Positions 13,816 through 29,700 of a stretch of 64,000 bases of DNA are shown here, in pieces. Below the pieces are notes generated by a model, which had not been told where the DNA came from, ran no database searches, and saw only the letters and a program-made list of their open reading frames with translations. This stretch comes from Chrysomallon squamiferum (Eukaryota; Mollusca; Gastropoda; Neomphalida; Peltospiridae). A program made the position numbers and the translations under genes. Within the stretch, counting starts at the first letter, position 1. The number at the start of each line of letters is the position of its first letter. Location of the stretch: the NCBI GenBank assembly GCA_012295275.1, contig CM022679.1:16057842-16121841 (forward strand), read 5' to 3'.

Positions 13816-16800
13816 TTAGCTTTTGGTTCTTTGCTGCAAATACTGCAAAAATTCATAGTACGACATGCTCGAATCAGTCCTGTCTTCAATCATATGTTCA
13901 AAAAACAGATATCGCATTTTGCTATCTTCCCTGGAAATAATTAAAAAACAAACAAGGGCATTAAATTTATTTCTGAATATTAAGACCTTGAAAATAATTA
14001 CACTTCGACACATTTTAAATAAAAATTAAAAAAGGCATTCAAATTCCAACAGTATAAACAAAACAAAAATATTTTTTATCCAAATTATTTTATGAATTAA
14101 ATAGAAATTTATAAAAATAATTTCAAGTAACAATTATTTAATACTAAACTTAAACTTAAAAAATAAAAATAGGAATTAAGCAGACAAGCTTTATTAGAGT
14201 GAGTATAAAACATTTCAATTTGTCATAAGTTTTGTAAGATAAAAACAACATTTTAATCTACCTGAAGGCTGTGAGATAAAATGTGCCAGACAAGTTTAAA
14301 ATGTGATCAACTCTGATTTCTTTACCTGATAATGTGAAATGTGGAACCACTAGGTGCACTGTCTGTCAAATTGTTCACAAAGTTCCTCACATTTTCTGAA
14401 GTTGGGTTTTCAAGCTCTGGCAAATCAGTCTGAAACATTAAATATTAACAAGTTATATAATATAAACTTACCATATAATGGAAAATCTCAAGCTTTTGCC
14501 AAATTCATGGAGAAAACATAAACATTATATTTGATGGTTATATTTAACAAATTTCTCTGTTATTTCATTGAAAACAAAGCCCTGCTATCTGTCCATGCCA
14601 TGAGAGACTGCTGAGAAATTAAGAATATTTCAAGTCACATAACAGACAAAACGTTTCTAGTTGAACTCACCATGCCATCAGGTATGGACATAAAATTAGG
14701 TTTATCAAAGACCTGCTGACAGAAATGATCACTGACTGCGCCGCCCACCAACATCAACATCTGTTCACTTGAGTCCATGAGGTACACCCCGTGACGGTCA
14801 ATGTTTGCAGACGTCAGCTGCAACACTGGTGGTTTTGGAATGGTAACGCCATTCTTTGTTTCTGTTGGCTGAAACCAAATATCAATTATATAAAAGATAT
14901 AAAATTAACCATGGCTTCGTATTTTTGGAATAACAATGACAACAACAATAATTTTAACGTAACAGTACTAAAAATTTGACAAAGATTTTTTAGTTTTTTT
15001 TAATCTTATTATTTCAGTAAACAATTGCAGAAAATCATCTGGAGTCTGAATGAAAATTGTTAAAGGCTGTTCATTTAAAATAAATAAGGCTGATAATTGT
15101 ACCATAGAGCAATACTCACAAAAACATGAAAGAGAATATTTTTTATAAATGTTGATAAAATAGAAATATTACATTTTACATTTTATTTCACTTTTCTTAA
15201 TATATAGTCTTAACACATTAATAACAGATTCTGCAACAACTGTCTGAAAACTGCATCCTACTATTTATAAATCTTACAAACCTCCTGTTCCAAGTTGTGT
15301 ACTGGGTACAAGTTTGGATAAACAAGCTGCAGCAAGTAATTACATGGTAGTGACTTGAACTGCTGCATCAGAAACACACGTTCATCCAGTTTGATAGACG
15401 GAGACAATCTAAATGCATTCTGAAAATAAAAATAAAAATTATTTACACTAATTTTTAAGATTGTTATATTAATGACAGTTAAGATTCACCAGGCTTAAAA
15501 ATAATTTTCAACTGGCTTTTTTGAGCTAATTGAAATAATATATACTTGCCTGACTATTGCACTTTCTAAATTTCAGTTTCAATTTCAATTATATCTATTA
15601 TATTGGACTGTCTATTTTCATACTTTTAGCAACCTAATGCCTATCATATTTTAATCTTGAACACCTTGTGAGTTCTTAATATTTAATCCTGAATAATGCT
15701 AAATACATCTTTAGCAAGAAAATTGGTGAGACAAAGAAAAATAACACAAAACAATAAATTTACAAACATTCAACAGATTTTCTAAAAAAAAAAAAAAGGA
15801 GAAACTTACACTTTTTATCAGAGCCAGAATAAAGAGAGGCATACATCGGAGAGTGAATGGGTAAAGAAGAGCTCCAACTCGCTGAGATGGTGCAACCTGG
15901 CCTGCATAGGCCTGCGTGGCATCAAGAGCTGCATTGATCATAGCATCTTTGGCATCCCCAACTGACGATGAAACTGATCTGTCAACAGCTGAAAAAGTAA
16001 AATACAAAATATGTGATAAATATAAACATTTAAAAATATCTGTTAATAAAGTGTCAGTATCTGACTTTTTAATGAATTTTTTTTTGTTCTAAAAAGATTG
16101 TGCCAGAATTTAGTATTATAAGAAGAATAATGTGAAATGTATACACACCCATTTTGGCTAGTAGAGAAATAATAGCTTGTTGATCAGCTCCTCCAAACAC
16201 ATCAGAGATCTGACTAGTGACAGGCAAACACAAAGTATGTACACGTATCCGTCGTTCTCCTGCAAATGTAGTAAAAATTAAAACTGATATGCAGGTCAGA
16301 AGCATCTCAGAAATCCTATTTATTTCAAATATTTCAAATAGATAATAAACTAACATTTCTATAAAAGTCTGGTTTCACATGTGAACAAAAAGGGTTTTTT
16401 GAAAAAGGGAAAAAAAGAATATATTCCTTATGAAAAGAAATTGTCAGTCATGTAGATAGCCGTATGTCATTGAAAATGATAAACAATTTTACCTTTGCTA
16501 GATGTGTAGAGCAGAGCTGCCTGGAAACAGACCGTGGACACCTCAGTGAGGTTGTCCTCTATAGACATCTGCATTCCAAAACCTGCATCTGGGTTGATGT
16601 TAGGAAGTGAAAGCAAGTCAGTAGACCGTACAAAGAAATTGCCATGAAACGTGTGGATGCTGAGACCTATAAATAAAAATAACAAAAGATTTTTTTTTTT
16701 AAATGTATATATTAAACTTGGCAAAAATGATCTTTAACTACTCTATATAGTATTAGATTTTTACACCAAAAAATTTATTAAAGTAACTAAGAATAGTAAT

Positions 16801-17735
16801 AAATTAGAGGCCTATTACTTTGCACTTTGATTTAAAAAAAATTCATGATGTTCATGTTTCTGCCTTATGATTAGGGATATAAAAATGCAAAAATAAAAAA
16901 TTCTCAGAATTTTTTATAATTGCCCTTTTTTATCTTGTACTTCTGAGGAATGAAAAAACCCCATCCAAAACACTAAATGGTTTCTTTACCTCTTGTACAT
17001 CTAATTCTCATGACTGCTTCAAAACCAATTTTTCTTGTGAAGTATCGTCTCAGGTCCATATCAAACTTGTCAGCCAGGCTGGTGTTCTTCACAGTGTGGA
17101 ACGAGGGGTAGTACTGAATACAGCCTCCCGAGTACTTTGATATACACGCTGAAACATGAAGAAAGAAAAATATATTTCTTAAAGGTTTTACTGATGTCAG
17201 TTATTTCAAATAAATATACATTTTTTTTAAAAACATCTACAGATTTTACTTTCAGACTAAAATACAAAAAAATACATAATAAACATAAAACTGTTATAAA
17301 TAAAGTTACTGCTCTAATTGGACCGAAGTTTTTGAAAATGTTTACAAATTAGGTATCACCAGAAATGTGCAAATAAACCAACCCAAAATATATATTTTAT
17401 TATTGTATTATTAATTTAAAACACTTTGGTACACTGATCTTTCCACCAAGTTCAGCCTACAGTTATAATTTACCAACTGTTTAGATGAAACATTGTTTTA
17501 AAACCACTGTATTTGGTCAGGTCCTATATTATATACCTAATGTGGCGAGATCAGCATACTGGCCATTGAGCATGAACAAATCAACAGCTATCTGCTGTGC
17601 AGAAAAGTCAAGTGCTAACTTCTTGTAGAAATCTGTGGCTGGACCAAGATGAGGTATGTTCTGCAAAAAACATAAAAAATAATAATAATAATAAAAAATA
17701 ATAATAATAATAATAATAATAATAATTAAAAAAAA

Positions 17736-17772
<37 letters not shown>

Positions 17773-20700
17773 CATAGTCATAATTATCATAACAATAAAA
17801 TAAAATAAAATATTTTTTAACTAATTATATTTATATACAGAAATCAAATATTTTTAGTTTAATCATCTTCAAGCTTGTGCATTATTGAAAAAAAAAAAAA
17901 AAAAAGATACAGAAGTCATAAACTCATCATAAATATCTAAAATCACATTTGAAAGTATAATCTCATATTTAACTCACTTTTCCTAGATCTTGTGTTGGCA
18001 TCTCTCTTACTTGGAGAGCCCCTGGTCCAACTGTGGGTAAAACAGTCTGCATCACTGTCACACGACCACCAGTAGCACTCTGTGGAAACAAAAACATAAT
18101 AAATCATCTATGAAATACCTATCAAATAGCCTCATATCCACAACCAACTGTCTGTACAGTACACACTAGTATGTGTTTGTTGCTAATAACAACCAGCCAG
18201 TATATTCTGCCTACTTCCATGTGGCTGTTTTTGTTTTAACTTCTAATTTTACTTTTTTAGCAATAAATTAAGGCAGTGAAAAAAACAATTCCCTGACAGA
18301 TTAATGAAATTAGTTTTGATTGATTTAGTTTTGCAGCTTCTCTAATTATTTAATGATTTTTATTTCTTTTTAAGTTTATATGAATCAGAAGTGATAATAA
18401 TAGAGAAGTGTCATCTTCGTGCATTTTCATAAATTTATAATTTGATTGTTATACTTTTTATCAGCAATCTATAATTCTGGTACTAAACAAAACAACAATT
18501 TAGAAGTATTCAAAATATATTAAACCAACAGAGATAATTCTAGGCTTTTATCATAGTTAACACTGAAAACAATTTATTTACCATTAATTTAAAGGCAGCT
18601 TGCAAGGCAGCTCCCAAGGCACTTCCAGTTTCGCCATTCGATTCAAATAGAGTAGGCAGCTGAGAAAGTAGATCAATAACCAAGTCTTTAGACTCATGAA
18701 GATTCACTAACAAATTGTCTGGACATGGCAGGAAAACATCTGAAAAAGTATTTATCATTTTTAGTAATTTACTACAAAATTTAATGAAAGAAAAGAAAAA
18801 ATTCATTACAATAAAAGAAAAGTAGACACTGACAAATACTTATCAAAAAAAAAAAAAAAAAATAAAATGAACTGACAGTATCAGCTAAAAGAATGAAAGG
18901 TCAATAAACAGGCAAAATTTTATTAAAACAGCTTCAAGGTTAGCTTTAACAAGCAAAGCAATATTCACAAAATACTGAAAATATAGTTCCTTATTTATAT
19001 GTGACCAACCTCAAAATAACTAGCTAGTAATAACATCCTAACCTATTACAATTATATTTTAAAAATATTTTATTTTAATATTTGTTATTTAAGTAATTAT
19101 TTAATTATATTAACCTTCTAGGTCTGGGACTATCATCATCTGTGGCTGGGCTAGACCCTCTTCCAGACTGAAGAAGTACAGGAATCGATCATAACCCACA
19201 AAACCAATCTGTGTTCGAGAATCTCCTGGCAGTTTATCCAGTTCATCCAACAACGTCTGACAGAATAAACTTAAATAACCTGATTTTTAAAAAACAGAAA
19301 AACATTCATCAGTTCTCAGATAAAATATTCTCTACTAACAAGCAATTCCATGAAGCAATATTTCTTAAGAGTTTATTTTTAAAATATTGCTAATAGCCTT
19401 GGTTATTTTCTTAATATCAGAGGATGTAACACTGTAAGAATAAATATATTGTGTAATGATACATATAAACCATTATTTGAATTTCATACAGGAAACAATT
19501 TAGACAGTTACCTTTTTAACATATAAGATTTACCTGTTTCAACGGCATTAAACGAGACATCTAACAAAAATAAATACACAGCTGGCTGAGGAGGTCTCAA
19601 CTGAAAAACAGAACAGAACACATTTACAAATATAAAATGTAATTATACAGTATAGTTAAACTTATGTACATTTATTGATTAAATTCTAAATATTTAACAA
19701 ATAAATAATAATAATAATAATCAGAGGTCCCTAAATATGATGCACCGTAAAAATAGCATATTCTCACAAAATATTAAATAAAAATATCTTAAATAATTTA
19801 AACAGTGATATATCACCATTATATTTTACATGGCTCTGTTTCAGAATAATATTTAAATATAATAATGATAACACTTTTTTTGTTCTATTAATAAAAAAAA
19901 ATGCACATAAACATAATATTTATGATAACAATAGGGAACTGATTGTAACAGTTCAATGGTATACCAAGAATGATGAATCCTGCAAACTACCTTTCATTAT
20001 GCCATGATAAGCTCTACAACCTACAGACAATTTCATTAAAGCTCACAAGAGCAGGTTAGGAAAAACAAATCTCACCATATATTCAGAAGGTGCAATAAAC
20101 TCGATTGTGGAGGACCTCACTTCAGGGCGTCGTTGTGGGTCGCCGTATGTTTTACTTACAGGATCAAATGAAAACTCCTCTGGCACTAGAAATTAAATAA
20201 AATATTTTTAAAATATGCAATTCAAAAATCACTGAAAGAATCAGTTATATTTACAAAAATCATTCTAAATATATTATATTAATATTGAAATAAAGTCATG
20301 TATAGTATTTTTATTTAAAATACTTACATTCATTAACCCTGTAACAAAGATTGCACTTCCACCTTCGCTGATCAAGGAAATGAACAAAAGGGTTGATGTA
20401 GGTTCTACATGAGCGACATCGCACTATCACACTTGACTGAATCACAGGCAATTGCTGAAAAATATAAAACAATACAAACCCTAAAAGTCTGCAAACAACA
20501 GAACGAAACCATACTAAATGAAGTTACAATTAAAACAACAGCTTTAACATTAATACACATTGTAATCTAATCCTGAAACTGATTCCTAATTCATACAAAC
20601 GGACAATCCAGAAGTGTAAGCTCAAAAATATCTCTCATAAAATGTCACTGATCACTTTTGGTATCAAAAACAAATATCATATCATTATGTCTACCATTTG

Positions 20701-23700
20701 AAACAGTAGAATAGCCCAAATAAAATATTAATAAAATTAAATTTCTGTCTAAAATATACATATGCATTAAGTATTATACAGGTTTGTGACTTACTAAATT
20801 TGTAACTTTATCATCTTACCTGCCAAAATATAACAACAACAGTATTTCCAAAGTGAAAATACTATTAATAAATATGCATGTTTAGCTGTACTTTGTATTT
20901 AATTACAATGGTATTGAGAACTGAAACAAATGCTCAGATACAGCTTATCAGGAAAACATTGAATTACTTAATACTATTTCTCTTATTCTTCGTTTTTAAA
21001 TGTTACAATGAATTGTCTTAGGTATTATAAACAAAAAGCCTAACTACATAATCACTTTCAAGTAATTATTTTGTGTTAGTTATCAAACTATAATATGTTT
21101 TTATTTATTTATTATAATATATCTATATTTTTAATCTTTGACAATCTGAGGTATGACCAATGTTCAAATTACAAAACATACTAAAACTGCTATTTTTGTT
21201 TGTTTTCTTTTTTCCTTCTTTTTTTTCTTCTTTTTTTCCTAATTTATCTTAGTTTCCTATCAGAAAAGACTAGTACCAGTAAATCACTTGGTAGTGTGCT
21301 ACATTTATTCAGGCTTTTTGCTACCATCCTGACAAGTACATTATATTAATTTTAAGTGGAGATCATTTATCTGTTATTTTCATGTTAATTCTAGACAGCG
21401 GCATACAATGCCTTACATAACAAAAAGAAAACTGGTAAACATAGAACACAATATTCTCAACCATGCCAACAAAATTGGCATCCATCATTTTCACCAGATT
21501 AAACAAACACATACAAAATAATATCATTATGGTACATGATTTGCAACATGGACAGATTAAAATATTTTCTTTTTGAAAAAAGCTAATGAGAAGTTTAAAC
21601 TTTAATGAATTGTAAAGTTTGTAATCCTGTTGGACTGTTTGCCAAACAGCTTTCTTTATTCCATAAAATTCAAAACTTTATTATATATTTTTGTATTTTC
21701 AATAACAAAAAAAACCTAACAACATAACAAGTGTCATTTGTTCATCTTTAAAAGCAAATGCTATTACATAATGTTTCTAGGTTAAGTCAGTGTAAATATA
21801 TTTACACTGAAAATGAAACCAAACTAGCAGGTCATTAGTGACAAGGTATAACCTAATATTTATACATCAGTCAAATAAAATTCCACTGATAATTTACACA
21901 TCATAAGTTATTCTAGAGTTTCTTTCATCTTTCAACATAAAATATCAGTTAACATTTATACAATAACAGCTTAAAATATAATTAATTTCCTTCAGTATGA
22001 AGAAAAAGGAAAAAATAAATAAAAACCTGCAAAAGTGTTAGAAAATTTCTTATATACTGAAGAAAATATTAATAATAAGATAAAATATTTTATTTAAGGT
22101 GGATTCTGTAAATTAAATTTACTGATGACTTTCTGTTAACTGCTCACTGTAAATGCAGCACTAAAATAATAAAATAAGTTATAATTCAAAGCTTTGTTTC
22201 AGTCCTCCACATAACATACATGTACTTAAATACTCAAGTTCATATTTTCAAATAAACACAAGTAAAAATAATTTTAATGAAAATAATGAGGTGTTTTTGT
22301 TGTTTTTTTTCTTCTTGTTTTTTTTTTTTTTCAAGGGGTGTAAATATTATTATTATATGCATATATACATATATTTGTTTTATTTTTGTTGTATTTATTT
22401 ACTTTCTATGAACATTCAAAAGATTTATTTCAGTTTTAAAGATAATGGAACAATAATAATGTAACAAGGAAACAAAAACAATAATTGTATACAATACATA
22501 CACAGTAAAGTGTATTTTATCAAATCTCATAATACCAGTTTACAATGTTTGTCCCACCACAGATGTTAAATATGAAGGGTATATGATAAATAAAACTGGT
22601 GTAAAAACAAGCCTGACATGGTACACTTTACTATGTAAGTATAGATAAATAACAATTAAAACTACAAAAGACAAACAAAAATTCTTTTTTTAAATATAAC
22701 TGTACTCCATTGGGTTTGATTCTGACAGTAACCTTTTAAATGGTTAACCGTGGAAAGCAAAAACTGCTATTCTTCATGAACTATCTAATTCAGTAATACT
22801 ATTCATAAATAAATAAACTATAATATTCAACTGACAGACAGCTGATAATAGCTCAAGTTCATTATTCTTCATGCTAGTATCAATTTATTTGAATAACACA
22901 CTAACAATGTGAGCAAGACAAAAAAAAGTACAGCAAACACATGCATTACAAGTGAAAGACTTCAGGGAAAAAATAAATACTTGACAAAAGAAAAACATTT
23001 TATTGATGTGACAGCCAGACTGCTTACTACAAAAGCTATATATGTTATAATTGATTAATAATAATGAGCATGCCAGGTGTAAAGTGCAAGACAAAATATC
23101 AGTTCTGATAGCAGTTTGAGCCACGTAAAAATAAAAAGGAATTCAAAACCAACAAACATCTTGTAAATTTTAAAATAAGTCAGCTGAATATAACAAACTT
23201 TTATTTGTTATTTAACACTTAAGAAATAACAAAACTAAAAAGTTATTATGTATAAACTAAAACCAAAAGATATCAAAAAATAATAATTATAAAGTATAGA
23301 AAACAATTCTTTTTTTTCTTTCTTTCTTAAACACAAAAGATTGTTAATAAAATTAAATTTGTTTAGCATAAACTAGATTTGAAAACCTCCAGACAGTTTT
23401 CATCAGTTGTTGCTTCTGTTTCTTCTTCACTTCCTTCATCTGACTTTTTATCATAACAAATATTTGGCCCCATGTCATCTTCCCAATATTCCTTCTGATC
23501 CATAGGTACATCGTTGTCAATGTCACCATCTAAATCTTGTGTCAAAGCTGACGGGGACACATTATCATCCTCCTCACTCTATTTGGTTGTTATATTCAGA
23601 AAATACAAATCCTTTCTAACATCTATTACTTACACATTAAATTGTGGGGTTGTTTGCTATTTTCTCTTCTTTTTTTTTTTTGTAAAAATATCTTAACAAT

Positions 23701-26700
23701 TTAAATGGAAATAAAAAGCATGGAAATGAATTATTCAAATAAACTTCAAAATTATACTCATATTCCATTACAGTTATTTCATGTACATTTGATTAAGTCT
23801 ACATGCAACTGAGGAAATGCTAATTATTTTTAAATGTTTAAATAATCATGCCATTTCAGATTTTATTATACTGTCATCAATAAATTAGCAGTTATCTCAG
23901 TAATAGCTAACTAAATTTTTTGCTGAATGGTTTTAGTTATCTTCAGTGAAAAAAAAAATATTTATTTTAAAATTTAAGAGCATTTCTTATGTATCAAATT
24001 AATTTTTAGAACTTAAAATTGTAAATCACTGATGTTTGTTTTTATTTCCACATTAATATTTAGGAACATTTTAACCAAAAAATGCTTTGGAAATCAAATT
24101 AAAATAATACCAAAACACATGATTTACGACTTATTCATTTTTCTTTTATTCCATCTTAGTTTAAAATGTGTCAAACAAACACTATAATTTTTCAGTGTTA
24201 GAATATAATTAACAAATTATTCAATGTTGTTGCTGTTTTGGAATTATGTGTTATTTTTATATGAAATTCCTGATTTTTCAAAACATTTACTAAGAATATT
24301 TTATCTACTTCCATTACCAAAACATTGATTTAGATGCATTATCAATCTTTCACCCAATATATAAGACAATTTTTTATTGCAAGAGGGTACAAATTGTTTC
24401 AATAACCAGATACAGAATTTTAAGATGAAACCATATGCCCAAAGAATACACAATAAAATTTAAATTTAAGAAGATATAAAAGATGAATGATAAATCAAAT
24501 AAAAATATTTACTGTGAATGAACAGCCATGACCTTAACTTTTCTAACAAAGACAGGAGATAATTCTGTTTGCCAGGTAATCTTTAACTTAATTTAAACAA
24601 ACTGAAATGGTACTTACAAAATCATCAGGATAAGTCTGTAAAATAATGTTCAGTGTTTGCATTTCATAATTTACAGAGTTGATATATGTTTATTGGTTAC
24701 TAACTGGAACACAATGGGTCAGGTTGAAGTGTATCAATGAAATAATGTTACTAATACATAAAAGAAAAAAGGCAAGAAACAAAGCAAAGATATATGGAAG
24801 CATGCAACTAAGTTGTTATTGGAAAAATAAAAGAAACAATTAATTGTAGGATATGAAATCAGTTAAGAATTTATAACCGATATATATAACTTGAATTATA
24901 TGTACAGATTTGTAGGAGCCTAGCAAGATTTCTGGCCAGTCATGTGAATGATGTTTTCCACATACAGACATCACCTTCTGGGTTAGTTTCACATTACAAT
25001 TAATAGCCACCAACCTTTATATTTAGATAAGGCATCAAGCATCACTTACTTCATACAATGAAACTTTTACTGATTTTATTCAATGTCTCACAGAAAGCAG
25101 AATTACAACTAAATCTTAAGTCTTACTGGTCTATTCTTTTTACATTATAATTCAAAAACAAATAATAAATTTCATTTGAAATAAACTGCAATATGTGGAC
25201 TATGAGTTTAAGAAATGACAGTTAAATTCACATTTAGCTCATGGTGTTACTCTTACAGGGTTATATTCTTAAAAATTTAACAGAATATATAAACTACATT
25301 CTTGCAATAGCATTTATTTGTGTAATTGCTTTATAGTTTATTAATACTATATTAATTCGTCTGTTGAATGCATTCATTTACTTTAAAAAATAGAAATATA
25401 TATTTTGTTGTTAGTCAAATAAGCAATCATGTACCATAATATTCTACTAAATTATCACATTCAAAATGTAACAGATGAATACTCACAGATAAATCTTTAA
25501 AAGGATGAATTAATATTCCAAGTGGCAATCTCGATTTGCTCAACAGAGATGCAGTCTGTGGAATGCATCTTAAAGTACACCTAAAAATTCTGTGGAGAAA
25601 ATGTTTTTATTTTTTTATTATTATTGTCATACATGAAACTCAAATTACAAGGGTGAATTAGACTGTTTACAGAGGTGAAAAATTAACCAAAATTTGAAAT
25701 GATTAATTTCTCAGAACTTGTAATAGAGAGATAAATATAAATAATATATTATGTTTCTTTTTTAACTGTTGCTATATGACATTTTGTAATCAGAATATGA
25801 TAATTATAAACTGATATTTGTTTAAATACTTAAAATTTGATTTTGTATCATTTGTTGACATAAATAAATAAAGCTGTATCAATTAATATGCTTTTAAAAA
25901 CACATACTCTGGATTGCAGTTAACATTTTTGAAGTCGTGCTGCAAGGTAGGTTTAACTGTTTCCAGACCATCAGGTGGTATCAATGTTTTCTCCTGCATT
26001 ACATTCACTGTTCTCTCAGAATCCTGGAAAGCATAACATATCAAGTTTTCAAATAAGAAACAACCTGGTTCTCCTGTTCTTTATCTTAAAATCATCTTTT
26101 AATAAAAAAAAAAAAAATTCTTACATAGTCAAATAAAAACAGATCTTTCAATCATCTAGCAAATGTGACTATATTATATTAAATTATCTCTTTGTTTTAT
26201 TCAGTAAAAAAATGGATACAAAAAATTTGGCAATATACTAATATGAGATTAACTTATTTTAATAAAAGGAGAATTTATTTTCAGAAAGATTTTCACAAAA
26301 AATCTAACATGTTTTAATCAATTTTTCTAATACTAAAAACCAAAAAAAAAACCAAAAAATAAAACAGTTCATAGAACATAAACAATAAGTGGATTATCTT
26401 GAAACTGAATGCATACAGTACTGATTAGAACTTTGTATCAGAAACAATACCACAAAATAAACAATAATGGGATTAATCAAAAACATAATGTGGTACCAAG
26501 GAAAAAGTATTGATTATAAAATTGAATTATTCAATCTTAAACATTTCTTGTATTTAATTTTATCAATTAAACAATGTAGAGACTAAAAAAATATCTCTGA
26601 ACTAAATAATTTTTTGGATTTTGAGTTATATACAATTCTTGGCTATCTATTATTTAAAATTCAGTGTATATTTTTTTTTTTTTTTTTTTTTATATAAAAA

Positions 26701-29700
26701 TTTTAATTTAAACTTGTAACCAAAAATATATAAAGAAAAGTCAGCAGCAAAAATCATGAACTGAAATTTTACAAAGGTCTGGGACTTAAGAAACGAAAAA
26801 AAAAAAAAAAAAAAATATCACACTGTTATACTTACAGTTTTATAAACAAATATTTAAAAATTCAGACTTACATTGACGCCAAGTTTTCCAAATTCATATG
26901 CCATAGAATTTACACTGTTTTGCTGTGGCATCATTTTCTGCTGTCCAGGCTGAGGAAGATTAAAGCCTCCTTGATTTACTGGTGGAAGCATTGGACCTGC
27001 TGATGGAGGCACATGACCTGCTGATGGAGGTACATGACCTGCTGATGGAGGCACATGACCTGAGGTTGGAGGTACTGGTCCAGCCATTGTCCCCATAGGC
27101 CCTGACACAGACCCACTTTGTGGTTGGTTACTATATGGTTGTACAGGTTTCATCTGATTTGTCTGGTATGGTTGAGTTGCTGGTACTGCAAAATTCTGTG
27201 TTGGTGGAACTCCATATGTTGGTTGTGGATTCTGTCCATACATTCCTGGCTGGGGAACAGGTGGGCCACTCGTAGGTGGATAAGATCCCTTTAGACAGAA
27301 ATTAAAATAAATTAATTTAAAATATTTTAAAACATCCTTTATAAGACACACAAAAAAGATACGATTCAAGAATGATAATTAAGCAAATGAATCAGTGATA
27401 AAATTATCAAATAAAAAATGCAGTTCTAACTGTTTGAAAATAAATAACATTTCTTAAGTATAATACTATACTTCTGCCGTATCTAAAAGAATGTAACAAA
27501 ATATTATATCAAATTTCAACCATTACCATTTGTGGATACTGGCGCCTGCCAGTAATTCCCACATTCTTCTGACTTGTCTCCGTTTGTCCCGGTGTTGGTG
27601 GCTGCTTGGCAATCCCAGAAGATGGAGGCATGCCCGATCCACCTAAAGACAACAATTATTCATTAAAATATTTGATATTTAAAAAAAAAATGTTTTTAAA
27701 TAAACACAAATGACACATTAAAAATATGCAACATTAACTGAGCCAAAAAGAACTATTGATTTATTCAAGACTATTATGTAAACACTGAAGTATAATTATA
27801 AATACTGGGCTGCTAATCACATGCACATCTGCCCCGTTAGAGAACATACAGTTTCTAGCAATTAAGGAAATAATAATTTCTCAATAAAACTAGTCCACCA
27901 GAAAAAACAATAAGACAAATTTCAAAAAGTAACATTTCACAGCAGTGCTGTTTGTATGTTGCTATTTTTGTTTTGTTTGTGTATGGTCTTTTTCAATATC
28001 CGATTAGTTAATCACATGGCTTAAAGAATTTTACAACTCTGATATTTCTAAAATCACTGTGAAAATTAAAGATAAAAAATTTCTACTTTTAGATTTTATT
28101 GTGTTACAATTGCATAATAAGAGTTACCTTGAGACGTTGGTGTGAACTGACCCTCCAGTGCGTCAATAGACTGCATGCTGACTGGAGACGGTGCTCTTGA
28201 AGATTTCTGGGAAGGTGGGTCTAAAAGAAATATTATTTAGAAAAATACTAACAATAGTGTGTTATACTTATAAATTCTTTCACAAACTGAAAATTTAAAC
28301 TAATTTAATTTTATTATCAGCTGTATGACATAACAAAGTTTCATTAGCCAGAAAAATAAATAAGTAAAAGACAAGCAAAACAAATGCATGGGAAGTCACA
28401 CATGAAAAAGAACAAATTAAACAAACAGATCAGAATGACAACTTCAGAGATCTTGCTACATACTATAAAAGATGATGGCATGTTTATTTGGACTGGCTGT
28501 GATACCATTTTTGGGGTCAGCTGTTCACATGTCTTCTCCTTAAACAAAATAGATGTAATCCAAAGCGGCAATTGTTGTATTCTTTGAAATCTGCTGGTAC
28601 TCACATACCTGTTAATCAAGGCTACTATAGCAGACACTATATGGCTAAATTACTGCGCATGAATTTCAGTGACTGCTACAAATGTTTTTAACATGCAATT
28701 GTATAAAGATACATAAATAACTTTTTAAAATATTATCTTTGTCATTCAAAAACAGATATGTGCTTTATCCACACACTATAAAAATAATTATTATTAACAG
28801 TGCATCACCAACTCATAAATATTCATTATCACACTGCATGGCAATCTTCAACTTTCAGAGCAATAAAAACGATCTTACATTTCACACACACAATATATAT
28901 ACAAAAGGTTACAAAACAATATGTATATATATTATATGTATAAAATAAAAAATAAAAAACTATATTATTTCGTAAAGAATATAATTCACAGAACAACCAG
29001 ACAAAATTCGCCAACAATAGATCTTTGATTTTACTTAATTGCAAATAAAATAAACTTGTTAATAGTTAATGCATTTGATGCAATTATTAATAGGCATATT
29101 TTTGACAAACAAGTAATTTGAACATTGTTCAAAGTACTTGTACCCTGGAAATTTTCTGTACAATTCCTTTGTTTAACTTGCACGAGATACACTGATTCCC
29201 ACCGTCCCTTTCACAAATGCTGGGGAGACCACTGAACTTATCCAATCATTAGAGGTCCATCACTAATAATATATTACACTTCATTATTTTTTCTTTTAAT
29301 ATTTTGTGCACTTCACTTTAACAAACTACTAGCTAAAAACTCTTTCACATGTGCTGCAATTAACTGTCATGTGCATTCGCACTCTTTAAAGTATTCCATC
29401 ATATTGCACCTTAAAAATAAACTTTTACACAACACACAAAAGTAATTTCTTTATGTATATACTCTCCATATCAACCAATTCTAAATATTATACATTTTAT
29501 AAATAGTACATTATTAAAATAGAAGAAATTCAAGAATAATCATCCCAAAAATAAAATGATAATCACAATACGAAAATTATCAAATATGCCTGATTCAATT
29601 GAAAACAATTTGAAAATGACACAGTAAATAACCAATAAAAAATTATAATTAAAATATTTAAAGGTAGGGATTTGTTTATTCTCATATTTATTCTCATATT

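Noticed and set aside
25577-25591. Acceptor at ttttag inside SEC24 exon 25589-25487
   Set aside because: The acceptor 11 bp earlier (ccacag) restores the expected EIFRCTL sequence, so the later AG was not used.
28464-28520. Possible 57-nt cassette exon of SEC24 on the minus strand (phase-compatible, donor gtatgt)
   Set aside because: The acceptor has no pyrimidine tract and the peptide ([13 protein letters not shown] region) matches nothing in SEC24. Phase agreement alone has a one-in-three chance.
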